A stretch of DNA of 64,000 bases from Vibrio sp. CK2-1. GTDB taxonomy: Bacteria; Pseudomonadota; Gammaproteobacteria; Enterobacterales; Vibrionaceae. Positions 36,632 through 45,191 of the stretch are shown here, one piece after another. Numbering within the stretch: position 1 is the stretch's first letter; each line of letters opens with the position of its first letter. The notes under the pieces were generated by a model. The model saw nothing but the letters and a program-made list of their open reading frames with translations. It ran no database searches and was not told the origin of the DNA. The stretch spans positions 62,001 through 126,000 of the forward strand of contig NZ_JAKKCJ010000004.1 in NCBI RefSeq assembly GCF_021726515.1, in the 5' to 3' direction. The position numbers were made by a program, and so were the translations under genes.

Positions 36632-37375
36632 TTACAGCTTACGGATATTGATAATCACACCAAGGAATGGATTATCTAAGTAGTGTACTTCACCACTTCT
36701 AATTTGGCGTTTTTGCTGCATACGGTAGCTATTTAAAAAGTCTTGAACTTCAACTTCTGGTTTAACTGGTTCTAGGTTACCGACTTGAACGTCTTCATCG
36801 CTATCTTCAGTCGATGGGTCAATCACTGAGTCTTGTAATACGACTTCATTTTGTCCAGGAATGCGTAAGTCTAGGTTGGTTTTCAAGTATAGGTAGTGTT
36901 GTACATAAACCTGAACCGTACCATCTAGTTCATATAGTGGCTCTTTTTCAATGGATGTTGGAGTACCATCTTTGGCGATTTCTTTAAGAGAGCGTCCATC
37001 AGGAGCGAATTTATCTGAAAAATCTTCACCTGCTTGGATGTGCAAAACAGGGGATGTACTTTCACCGCGGTCATTTTGGTACCAAGTCACGTGAACTAAT
37101 GGCTTAAACCCTGCGTGACGGTCTAATGCTTGATATTGTCTGTTCAGGTTGTAATAACCACTTGGAAGTAGGCCCGCTTTATGCTGCGACATTAAGTTGC
37201 TATCACGGTATGAAAATGCGCGTTCAAAATTAATCGGCTCAAGGTTTTGTGGCCAAGACTCGTTAACTTGTGATGGCTCCACATTACGCTTAAAGATGAT
37301 CATTTCGATAGCAAAAGATCGTGCAAATGTTGGTAATGAAACAAAAACCAATAGGAATATAATCAGTTTTTTCAT
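36632..37375 (-). CDS. csiV: CsiV-family periplasmic protein
   Basis: 247 residues with a Sec signal peptide (MKKLIIFLLVFVSLPTFA). The mature N-terminus (FAIEMIIFKRNVEPSQVNESWP) is characteristic of CsiV, which in Pseudomonas binds peptidoglycan and activates the LD-carboxypeptidase... its gene is adjacent to mfd, as here. Function in Vibrio is not proven. Signal cleavage is expected after residue 18. Minus strand, downstream of mfd by 90 bases in reverse, i.e. convergent order csiV then acetyltransferase. Confidence 0.75.
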   Translation of the reverse strand: MKKLIIFLLVFVSLPTFARSFAIEMIIFKRNVEPSQVNESWPQNLEPINFERAFSYRDSNLMSQHKAGLLPSGYYNLNRQYQALDRHAGFKPLVHVTWYQNDRGESTSPVLHIQAGEDFSDKFAPDGRSLKEIAKDGTPTSIEKEPLYELDGTVQVYVQHYLYLKTNLDLRIPGQNEVVLQDSVIDPSTEDSDEDVQVGNLEPVKPEVEVQDFLNSYRMQQKRQIRSGEVHYLDNPFLGVIINIRKL

Positions 37376-37464
37376 TGTTACTCCGTAATCAAAGGTACTT
37401 CTAATGTAGATAGTACCTTAGCTAATATAATAAATTGTGTGGTTATTGCTAAGTTGTATAGCGC

Positions 37465-40400
37465 TTAGCCAACTTTTGGTAAACGATTTTGCTGAAAGTC
37501 GGCCAGCAAATCGTTAATGAAACTGACTCGTTCCCGTCTATCTGTTAATGGTACAGTAAACTTGAACTTAGTGGGGCCTTCCATTGCAAATTTTTTCGGC
37601 GATGATTGGAGTAATTGTACCAAGAATGCCGGGTTAATGTCTGCATTTGGTGAGAACTCAATAAAACCGCCTTTGTCATGTGCTTCAATTTTTTTCGCTT
37701 GTATTCTAGCAGCTTGAAGTTTCATTTCACTGATCACCAATAAGTTTTTCGCAGCATCCGGTAAGCTACCAAAGCGATCAATCAGTTCCACTTTCATTTC
37801 TGCTAGTTCCGACTCACTATTCACACTGGCAATACGCTTATACATGGATAAACGGGTATTGATGTCGGGAATGTAGTCATCTGGTAATAATGCTGGTAAG
37901 CGTAATTCTACTTCAGTTTGTTCACGTAAAAGTTCGTCTAATGACAATTCTTTGCCTTCTTTTAACGCATTAACTGCTTGTTCTAGCATTTCCATGTATA
38001 ACGAGAAGCCGACAGACTGAATTTGCCCGCTTTGATCATCACCGAGTAACTCACCCGCGCCACGTATTTCTAAGTCGTGAGTGGCCAGCGTAAAGCCTGC
38101 ACCTAGGTCTTCTAGTGAGGCAATTGCATCTAAGCGTTTCACCGCATCTTTGCTTAACGCTTTTGGATGTGGTGTTAATAAATAAGCATAGGCTTGGTGG
38201 TGCGAACGACCAACACGGCCACGTAACTGGTGAAGCTGTGCTAAACCGAGTTTATCTGCGCGATCCATAATGATGGTATTGGCGGTGGGTACATCGATAC
38301 CAGTTTCGATAATAGTAGTACAAACCAGCAAGTTAAAACGCTGGTGATAGAAGTCATTCATGATGCCTTCCAGTTCACGTTCACGCATTTGTCCGTGAGC
38401 GGTGATCACGCGAGCTTCTGGAATTAACTTAGCTAAATCTTCGGCAACCTTTTCTATGGTTTCGACATTGTTATGTAAGAAGTAGACTTGGCCACCGCGC
38501 ATGATTTCACGAAGTACCGCTTCGCGAATCACACTGTCTTCACTTTGACGGACAAAGGTTTTGATAGCCAAACGTCGCGCTGGTGGTGTAGCAATAATCG
38601 ATAGATCACGCATGCCACTCATTGCCATGTTCAAAGTTCGAGGGATCGGCGTCGCGGTGAGGGTAAGAATATCCACATCAGCACGCATCGCTTTGACTTT
38701 TTCTTTCTGGCGCACACCAAAGCGGTGTTCTTCATCGACAATTAATAAGCCGAGATCGCGGAATTTAATATCATCTTGCAGCAGTTTATGAGTACCGATA
38801 ATGATATCGACTTTACCTTCGGTGATATCACTTAAAATCTGCTTTTGTTCTTTAGCGGATTTAAAGCGCGATAATACTTCAACTCGCACCGGTAGGTTGG
38901 CAAAGCGGTCACGGAAGTTTTCAAAATGCTGCTGAGCAAGTAGGGTAGTTGGCACTAATACGGCAACTTGCTTGCTGTTATCCACTGCAAGGAATGTCGC
39001 ACGCATAGCCACTTCGGTTTTACCAAAACCAACATCACCACAGACGAGTCTATCCATGGCTTTTGCTTGGCACATATCGGAGAGCACCGCATTAATCGCC
39101 ATAGATTGGTCATCGGTTTCTTCAAACGGGAAAGTGGCTTTAAAGTGCGCGTATTGCTCTTTATCGTGAATGAACTTGAAGCCTTTTTTGATTTCACGTT
39201 TGGCGTAAACATCTAGGAGTTCGGCTGCCACATCACGGACTTTTTCTGCGGCGCGTTGACGAGCTCTATTCCACGCATCACTACCTAGTTTATGTAATGG
39301 CGCGGTTTCTTCTGCACCACCAGAGTAACGACTGATTAAATTCAGCGATGATACCGGAACATACAGTTTGGCATTATTTAAGTATTCAAGGGTGACGTAT
39401 TCGGTGGCAAGTCCACCAGCTTCCAAAGTTTGTAAGCCAATATAGCGACCGATACCGTGATCGAGATGCACCACAGGTTGACCGGGTTTTAATTCAGCAA
39501 GATGGCGAATCACAGTATCGCTATTGACTGCTTTTCGATCTTTTTTACGACGTTGGATCACGCGATCGCCAAGCACATCACTTTCACAAATAAAGGCAAA
39601 ATCAGGTGAGTGATGAACAAAGCCGTGTTCGGTTGAGCCGAGTACTAGCGAGTACTTCTGTTTAGAAGCTAATGCTTGAGCGAGATTATCACATTCTTTC
39701 GGTTTTACTTTTATTGGGCTTAATAGCTCATTTAATGCTTCACGGCGACCTTCAGATTCTACCGAGAAGATAACCTTACCTTGCGGGTTGTCTGCTAAGT
39801 ATTGTTCAAGGTATTGGCGCAGTGCGGCAAGTGGCTCTTTAAGCTGATGCTGGGCGTGTAAATTAGGCAGAAGACTAACAGAAGCATTTTTACGGCCAGC
39901 TTTCTCTTCGACAGCTTCAATCGATAAGGCCGCTTGAGGCATACCTTTGAAGTAGCTAAATAGCTCATCTTTCTTCAACCATAATTCTTGTGGCTCAAGT
40001 AATGGGCGAAGAGGATCGACTTTGCGTTGTTCAAAACGATGTTCAGCATCGGCTAAAAAGGTATCGATACTTTTTTCTAGTTCACCAAGCGTCAGTAGCA
40101 AGGTGTTTTCTGGTAGGTAGTCGAATAGGGTATCGGTATGCTCAAAGAATAATGGTTGCCAATATTCGATACCAGCAGGCCAAGTACCTTTTGATACTTG
40201 CATATAAACGGATTCAGGCTCACGTCGCGCTTCAAAACGTTGACGCCAGCGAATGCGAAAATCTTCTATTGCCGCTTCAGTAGTTGGGAATTCATGAGCA
40301 GGCAGTAGGCGAATTTCTTGTATATCTTCGATCGTACGTTGAGTCTCAGCATCAAAGGTACGGATACTATCAATTTCATCATCAAAAAAGTCGATACGAT

Positions 40401-40962
40401 ATGGGTTATCACAGCCCATTGGGAAAAGGTCGATAATCGAACCACGGCTGGCGTATTCACCCGGGCCAAATACTTGGTCAACGTGGCGATAACCAGAACT
40501 TTCCAATTGCATGCGCAGTTTATCGAGTGAATAAAGGTCACCACTTTTGACCATCAATGTGGTTTTGAGTAGGTAGTCTTTCGGCGATTGACGCTGCAAT
40601 AGCGTGCTGATTGGAATAATGATTAAGCCGTTTTGCTGTGTTGGTAATTGATACAGCTGCGCGATACGGTCTGAAATAATATCTTGATGCGGCGAAAAGT
40701 TATCATATGGCAGCGTTTCCCAATCAGGGAATAAAGACACCGAATGGCCAGTGAATTGGCTTACTTCATGTTGCAGTTTTATCGCTATTTGCGGATCAGG
40801 TACGGCAAGTAATGTTACCCCTGAATGTTGCTGGCTAAGCTCTGCAATGGATAGTGCTAGTGAGCCGCCGACTAATTGGCCTATGTGCTTTTTGTCACCG
40901 GCTTTAGTTGGCAGTGGCAGTTGCAAGAGAGAAGACGCTGACGTGGATGATAATTCAGACAT
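37465..40962 (-). CDS. mfd: transcription-repair coupling factor Mfd
   Basis: 1165 residues, slightly longer than the usual 1150. N-terminal UvrB-homology region, a CarD-like RNA polymerase interaction domain (PVVHLDHGIGRYIGLQTL), Walker A VCGDVGFGKTEVAM, DEEH box, helicase motif LTATPIPRTLNMAMSG, and a C-terminal TRCF domain. It displaces stalled RNA polymerase and recruits UvrA. All motifs look intact. No strong ribosome site precedes the only reasonable ATG. Confidence 0.95.
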   Translation of the reverse strand: MSELSSTSASSLLQLPLPTKAGDKKHIGQLVGGSLALSIAELSQQHSGVTLLAVPDPQIAIKLQHEVSQFTGHSVSLFPDWETLPYDNFSPHQDIISDRIAQLYQLPTQQNGLIIIPISTLLQRQSPKDYLLKTTLMVKSGDLYSLDKLRMQLESSGYRHVDQVFGPGEYASRGSIIDLFPMGCDNPYRIDFFDDEIDSIRTFDAETQRTIEDIQEIRLLPAHEFPTTEAAIEDFRIRWRQRFEARREPESVYMQVSKGTWPAGIEYWQPLFFEHTDTLFDYLPENTLLLTLGELEKSIDTFLADAEHRFEQRKVDPLRPLLEPQELWLKKDELFSYFKGMPQAALSIEAVEEKAGRKNASVSLLPNLHAQHQLKEPLAALRQYLEQYLADNPQGKVIFSVESEGRREALNELLSPIKVKPKECDNLAQALASKQKYSLVLGSTEHGFVHHSPDFAFICESDVLGDRVIQRRKKDRKAVNSDTVIRHLAELKPGQPVVHLDHGIGRYIGLQTLEAGGLATEYVTLEYLNNAKLYVPVSSLNLISRYSGGAEETAPLHKLGSDAWNRARQRAAEKVRDVAAELLDVYAKREIKKGFKFIHDKEQYAHFKATFPFEETDDQSMAINAVLSDMCQAKAMDRLVCGDVGFGKTEVAMRATFLAVDNSKQVAVLVPTTLLAQQHFENFRDRFANLPVRVEVLSRFKSAKEQKQILSDITEGKVDIIIGTHKLLQDDIKFRDLGLLIVDEEHRFGVRQKEKVKAMRADVDILTLTATPIPRTLNMAMSGMRDLSIIATPPARRLAIKTFVRQSEDSVIREAVLREIMRGGQVYFLHNNVETIEKVAEDLAKLIPEARVITAHGQMRERELEGIMNDFYHQRFNLLVCTTIIETGIDVPTANTIIMDRADKLGLAQLHQLRGRVGRSHHQAYAYLLTPHPKALSKDAVKRLDAIASLEDLGAGFTLATHDLEIRGAGELLGDDQSGQIQSVGFSLYMEMLEQAVNALKEGKELSLDELLREQTEVELRLPALLPDDYIPDINTRLSMYKRIASVNSESELAEMKVELIDRFGSLPDAAKNLLVISEMKLQAARIQAKKIEAHDKGGFIEFSPNADINPAFLVQLLQSSPKKFAMEGPTKFKFTVPLTDRRERVSFINDLLADFQQNRLPKVG

Positions 40963-41191
40963 AATTCGATTAGGCTTTTATAAATTGAATGTTGCGCTAG
41001 TTGTAGCACTTTGAGTGGTTTGATTATCGTCATGTAGGCAAACTAATCAAGGGAATGTGCACAATTGTTGTTTTTTAATCAATTTATCACCGCCAATCGC
41101 CAGAAGTATGTGAATTATTGCGTTTGCTATTGGTAAAATGGTCAGAGATCGTTATGCTCTGTTTTCATTATTTTATTCAGGGATTATTGGA

Positions 41192-42415
41192 ATGTTTCAC
41201 CCAGTTTCGGCCTATATTGGTTTGCGGTATTTGAAAGGTCGATCAGGCGATAAATTTAGCCGATTTGTCTCGTATATGTCGACCGCCGGTATTTCTATCG
41301 GTGTTCTGTCTCTCGTTACTGTATTGTCCGTGATGAATGGCTTTGAAGGGCAATTAAAGCAAAAAATTCTCGGCGTACTTCCTCAAGCTGTTATCTCTCA
41401 AGCTGACGACAAAACCCTAATCTCAGATACGCCACCTGCTTTCTTAAATACTATCCCTCATGTTGAAGATATTTCTCCGATCGTGCGCAGCGAAGCGATT
41501 ATCCAAAGCCCAACTAAATTAAGCGCAGGTTTAATGGTTGGTATTGAGCCAAGAGAACAAGATCCTATCGCGAAACGTATGATGATGGGGCAAGTATCAC
41601 AACTAACTGCGGGAAGTTATCACGTCTTTTTAGGCCACACTTTAGCCAGAACACTAAATGTGAATGTCGGCTCTAAAGTGCGATTAATGGTGACGAATGC
41701 TAGTCAGTTTACTCCGCTAGGGCGCATTCCTAGTCAACGTAATTTCACCGTGGCGGGCATTTTTAATACTGGCTCTGACGTTGATGGCATGCTGATGGTC
41801 ACCAATATTGAAGATGCGGGGCGTTTATTGCGTTATTCCAGTAATCATATTTCAGGTTGGCGATTATTTTTTGATGACCCATTTGTAGTGGCCGATTTAG
41901 CACAACAAGTGAAAAACAATGATTTATTACCTGAAAAATGGTTTTGGTCGGATTGGCGTGAGCAGCGTGGTGAGCTATTCCAAGCCGTACGAATGGAAAA
42001 GAACATGATGGGCTTGATGCTAGGGCTGATTATTGCAGTGGCGGCGTTCAACATTATTTCAGCGCTAATTATGGTGGTGATGGAGAAGCAATCAGAAGTC
42101 GCCATCTTGAAAACCCAGGGCATGTCGAATCATCAAATATTAGCGATATTTATGGTGCAGGGAGCAAGTAGTGGGGTGATTGGTGCACTAGTCGGTGGAC
42201 TACTTGGCACATTACTGGCAGCGAATTTAAATAATGTGATGAGCGCTTTGGGCTTGTCATTGTTTGCACCGGGTACGGAACTGCCAGTGGTGATTGAACC
42301 GCTTCAGGTTGTGGTGGTTATCATTCTTGCTATTGGCTTGAGCTTATTGGCAACCTTATTTCCATCTTATCGCGCCGCTTCGGTTAAACCGGCAGAAGCG
42401 CTTCGTTATGAATAA
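41192..42415 (+). CDS. lolC: lipoprotein-releasing permease LolC
   Basis: 407 residues. MacB-like architecture: one N-terminal membrane segment, a large periplasmic domain, then three C-terminal segments (EVAILKTQGMSNHQILAIFMVQG). The start at 41192 (MFHPVSAYIGLRYLKG) fits LolC and has AGGGAT and GGA upstream; the longer open frame from 41138 is unlikely. With LolE and LolD it releases outer-membrane-bound lipoproteins to LolA. Confidence 0.93.
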   Translation: MFHPVSAYIGLRYLKGRSGDKFSRFVSYMSTAGISIGVLSLVTVLSVMNGFEGQLKQKILGVLPQAVISQADDKTLISDTPPAFLNTIPHVEDISPIVRSEAIIQSPTKLSAGLMVGIEPREQDPIAKRMMMGQVSQLTAGSYHVFLGHTLARTLNVNVGSKVRLMVTNASQFTPLGRIPSQRNFTVAGIFNTGSDVDGMLMVTNIEDAGRLLRYSSNHISGWRLFFDDPFVVADLAQQVKNNDLLPEKWFWSDWREQRGELFQAVRMEKNMMGLMLGLIIAVAAFNIISALIMVVMEKQSEVAILKTQGMSNHQILAIFMVQGASSGVIGALVGGLLGTLLAANLNNVMSALGLSLFAPGTELPVVIEPLQVVVVIILAIGLSLLATLFPSYRAASVKPAEALRYE

Positions 42416-42472
42416 CTATTTCTTAAAGGCTGCAATTATTTACGCGGCTTTTTGGCTACAAGGCAAGACATT

Positions 42473-43192
42473 ATGAATCCTTTATTAAGCTGTCAAAATA
42501 TAAGTAAGACTTACCAAGAAGGAAACCTTGAAACTGAGGTGTTAAAAGGGGTGAGTTTATCCATCAATAAAGGTGACTTCTTAGCCATTGTTGGTTCTTC
42601 TGGCTCAGGTAAAAGTACCTTGCTACATATTCTTGGCGCATTAGATGACGCCAGCGATGGCGATGTGACGGTACTTGGCCAATCTCTATTGCGTTTATCT
42701 GGCAACAAACAAGCCAAGTTACGTAATCAACATATCGGATTTGTGTATCAATTCCATCACCTACTTGCTGACTTCACTGCTTTAGAAAATGTCGCCATGC
42801 CATTATTGATTGGTAAGCAGAAAGCCGATGTGGCAAAACAAAAAGCGCAATCAGTATTAGAGAAAGTGGGACTAGGTCATCGTTTAGATCACCGTCCATC
42901 TGAACTATCGGGTGGTGAACGACAACGAGTGGCAATTGCTCGCGCATTAGTCAATGAGCCGGATCTTGTGTTAGCCGATGAACCAACCGGTAATCTTGAT
43001 CAAAAAACCGCTTTAGAGATTTACGATTTGATGCGTCAACTTAATCGTGATTTTGGTACCGCGTTTTTAGTGGTTACGCATGATAATCAACTGGCTTTAA
43101 AAATGGATAAGCAATACACCATGCAAGATGGGGTGCTAGATTGGCATGCTCCTGTTAATGAAGCCTCTTCTATTGAACAAATGAGCGAATAG
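42473..43192 (+). CDS. lolD: lipoprotein-releasing ATPase LolD
   Basis: 239 residues. Walker [10 protein letters not shown], signature LSGGERQR, Walker [13 protein letters not shown] all intact. It is the ATPase of the LolCDE complex in the inner membrane. The ATG at 42473 is preferred (AAGG 9 bases upstream). It lies 57 bases after lolC and 2 bases before lolE. Confidence 0.94.
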   Translation: MNPLLSCQNISKTYQEGNLETEVLKGVSLSINKGDFLAIVGSSGSGKSTLLHILGALDDASDGDVTVLGQSLLRLSGNKQAKLRNQHIGFVYQFHHLLADFTALENVAMPLLIGKQKADVAKQKAQSVLEKVGLGHRLDHRPSELSGGERQRVAIARALVNEPDLVLADEPTGNLDQKTALEIYDLMRQLNRDFGTAFLVVTHDNQLALKMDKQYTMQDGVLDWHAPVNEASSIEQMSE

Positions 43193-43194
43193 TT

Positions 43195-44439
43195 ATGTTT
43201 TTATCGTTATTCATTGGTTCTAAATTTAGCCGCGCCAAAGAACGTAATAAGTTGGTTTCGTTTATCTCGTTATCTTCAACTATTGGCATTGCCGTTGGTG
43301 TGGCGGTGATCATTATTGGTCTATCGGCGATGAATGGTTTTGAACGTGAATTAGAAAATCGCGTGCTGTCGGTGATCCCACAAGCTGAAATTGAAGGGGT
43401 GAGAGAGCCGATTCAAGATTGGCAACAAATTGCTTCAATTGCCAATAAAAATGAACAAGTAAAAGCGGTCGCGCCTTATGTTCGTTTTACTGCCTTGTTA
43501 GAGCGCGGCAGCAAACTTAAAGCAGTGGAAGTACGCGCAGTCGACCCAGATTATGAACGTGCGGTATCAAACCTTTCTAAATTTGTTGATAAACAAGCAT
43601 GGCAAAACTTTAGAGCCGGTCAAAACCAAATTGTGCTAGGCAAAGGGGTTGCTGACAAACTGAATGTGAAAGTCGGCGATTCAATTACCATATTAATTCC
43701 ACCAGCGTCTTCAAATGGTCAGATACAGTTGAGCGCGCCGAAACGTGTACGTGTTCATGTGGCGGGATTTTTAACACTAGGTGGCCAAATCGATCATGGT
43801 TTAGTGATGATCCCATTAGAAGATGGTCAAGGCTATATGAAGATGGGTAAAGGCGTCAGCGGCGTATCTTTAAAAGTAGAACCTGTCTTTGAAGCCGACC
43901 GTATTATTCGTGAAGTTGGCGCAACTATTCCCGTTTATGCCTACCTGAAAAGTTGGAAAGAGAAGTACGGCTTTTTACACCACGATATTCAAATGGTACG
44001 CACTATTATGTATTTAGTGATGGTGCTCGTGATCGGTGTGGCGAGCTTTAACATTGTGTCGACTTTGATGATGGCAGTGAAAGACCGAGCTTCTGATATT
44101 GCTATTCTACGTACGATGGGCGCAAGTGATGGGCTAATCAAACGTATTTTTGTTTGGTATGGCGTGATGTCTGGCGTGTTAGGTAGTGTCATTGGTAGTG
44201 TAGTTGGTGTGTTGGTAGCGTATAACCTCACTCCGATGATTAAAGGATTAGAAGCCATCATGGGCCACCAATTCTTATCGGGTGATATTTATTTTATCGA
44301 TTTTCTTCCATCTTTGGTTTCATGGCCGGATGTGTTGTTAGTTTCTGGTACAGCCATTACTTTGAGTTTATTAGCGACTTGGTATCCCGCATCAAGAGCG
44401 AGTAAATTGAATCCGGCAACCGTTTTAAGTGCGAAATAA
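43195..44439 (+). CDS. lolE: lipoprotein-releasing permease LolE
   Basis: 414 residues, a paralogue of LolC with the same layout: N-terminal FIGSKFSRAKERNKLVSFIS plus membrane segment, periplasmic domain and three membrane segments (DIAILRTMGASDGLIKRIF). It forms the LolCE heterodimer. The start is two bases after the lolD stop, so expression is coupled. No defects seen. Confidence 0.94.
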   Translation: MFLSLFIGSKFSRAKERNKLVSFISLSSTIGIAVGVAVIIIGLSAMNGFERELENRVLSVIPQAEIEGVREPIQDWQQIASIANKNEQVKAVAPYVRFTALLERGSKLKAVEVRAVDPDYERAVSNLSKFVDKQAWQNFRAGQNQIVLGKGVADKLNVKVGDSITILIPPASSNGQIQLSAPKRVRVHVAGFLTLGGQIDHGLVMIPLEDGQGYMKMGKGVSGVSLKVEPVFEADRIIREVGATIPVYAYLKSWKEKYGFLHHDIQMVRTIMYLVMVLVIGVASFNIVSTLMMAVKDRASDIAILRTMGASDGLIKRIFVWYGVMSGVLGSVIGSVVGVLVAYNLTPMIKGLEAIMGHQFLSGDIYFIDFLPSLVSWPDVLLVSGTAITLSLLATWYPASRASKLNPATVLSAK

Positions 44440-44442
44440 ATA

Positions 44443-44562
44443 ACGTAGCTCGAACGCTGCGCTTTTTCGTTTCTCGTTGCTCGATGTTGTCGCTTTAATA
44501 GGGGTGAACAGTTAGGCTTCGAGACACGAGAAGTGAAACGCCCGAGAGCCGAGCGTCGTAAG
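44443..44562. repeat. imperfect inverted repeat after lolE
   Basis: Two arms (about 44443-44490 and 44518-44562) share blocks such as CTTCTCGT and GCTCG in inverted order. It resembles the intergenic dispersed repeats of Vibrio, but its identity is uncertain. Confidence 0.4.
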
Positions 44563-44578
44563 TTGTCTCAAAAAAAAG

Positions 44579-44628
44579 AGTGCTATCAAGTTTGTTCATT
44601 TAGAACGCTAACTTGATAGCACTTTTTT
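44579..44628 (+). terminator. terminator after lolE
   Basis: 14-bp perfect stem AGTGCTATCAAGTT / AACTTGATAGCACT, 22-base loop, then TTTTTT. Confidence 0.88.
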
Positions 44629-44679
44629 ATTTGTCTGGAATTTGAGTGGCGATAATAGCTGAATTATCTATTTGATAAG

Positions 44680-45189
44680 TTATCGTAAACGGCGTTTTTG
44701 CCAGCTACGAACAACAGAGTAGCGCCATAAACCTTGGATGCCGAAATAGCCTAGGATGGCAAGAACCACACCGCAGACGAAACAACCTAGTAATAACGGT
44801 GGCCCAATGGTGTTGATTTGCTCAATAAAGAAGTTCCAAGTTAGTTCAAAATGGAAAGCTTGTTCAGGCGTCTTCATCAGCCATGCGCCTACGTGATAAG
44901 CAAAATAGAACAAGAATGGCATGGTGATTGGATTGCTTATCCAAACTAAAGCAACCGAAAGGGGCAAGTTGACGCCACATAAAATAGCGGCACCAGAAGC
45001 CATGATCATTTGGCTTGGCAGTGGAACAAAAGCAATAAATAAACCAACAGCAAAAGCGCCGGCTGCTGAGCGTCTATTCAAACACCACAAATTGGGATTA
45101 TATAAAACGCTACCAAAAATCTTTAAAGCTTTTTGGTTTTTGATTTTTTCATGGTCTGGCATGAAGCGTTTAATCAATTTCTTTGGCAT
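44680..45189 (-). CDS. DUF2062 membrane protein
   Basis: 169 residues. Two or three hydrophobic segments with the DUF2062 pattern (AGAFAVGLFIAFVPLPSQM, WISNPITMPFLFYFAYHVG). Such small inner-membrane proteins have no known role. Divergent from comEC with only 2 bases between the two start codons; an internal ATG at 45162 (MPDHEK) is a possible alternative start. Confidence 0.85.
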   Translation of the reverse strand: MPKKLIKRFMPDHEKIKNQKALKIFGSVLYNPNLWCLNRRSAAGAFAVGLFIAFVPLPSQMIMASGAAILCGVNLPLSVALVWISNPITMPFLFYFAYHVGAWLMKTPEQAFHFELTWNFFIEQINTIGPPLLLGCFVCGVVLAILGYFGIQGLWRYSVVRSWQKRRLR

Positions 45190-45191
45190 AA

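Noticed and set aside
44440..44680. Possible CRISPR-like repeat block after lolE
   Set aside because: Only one imperfect inverted pair and one terminator; no regular spacing or identical direct repeats.
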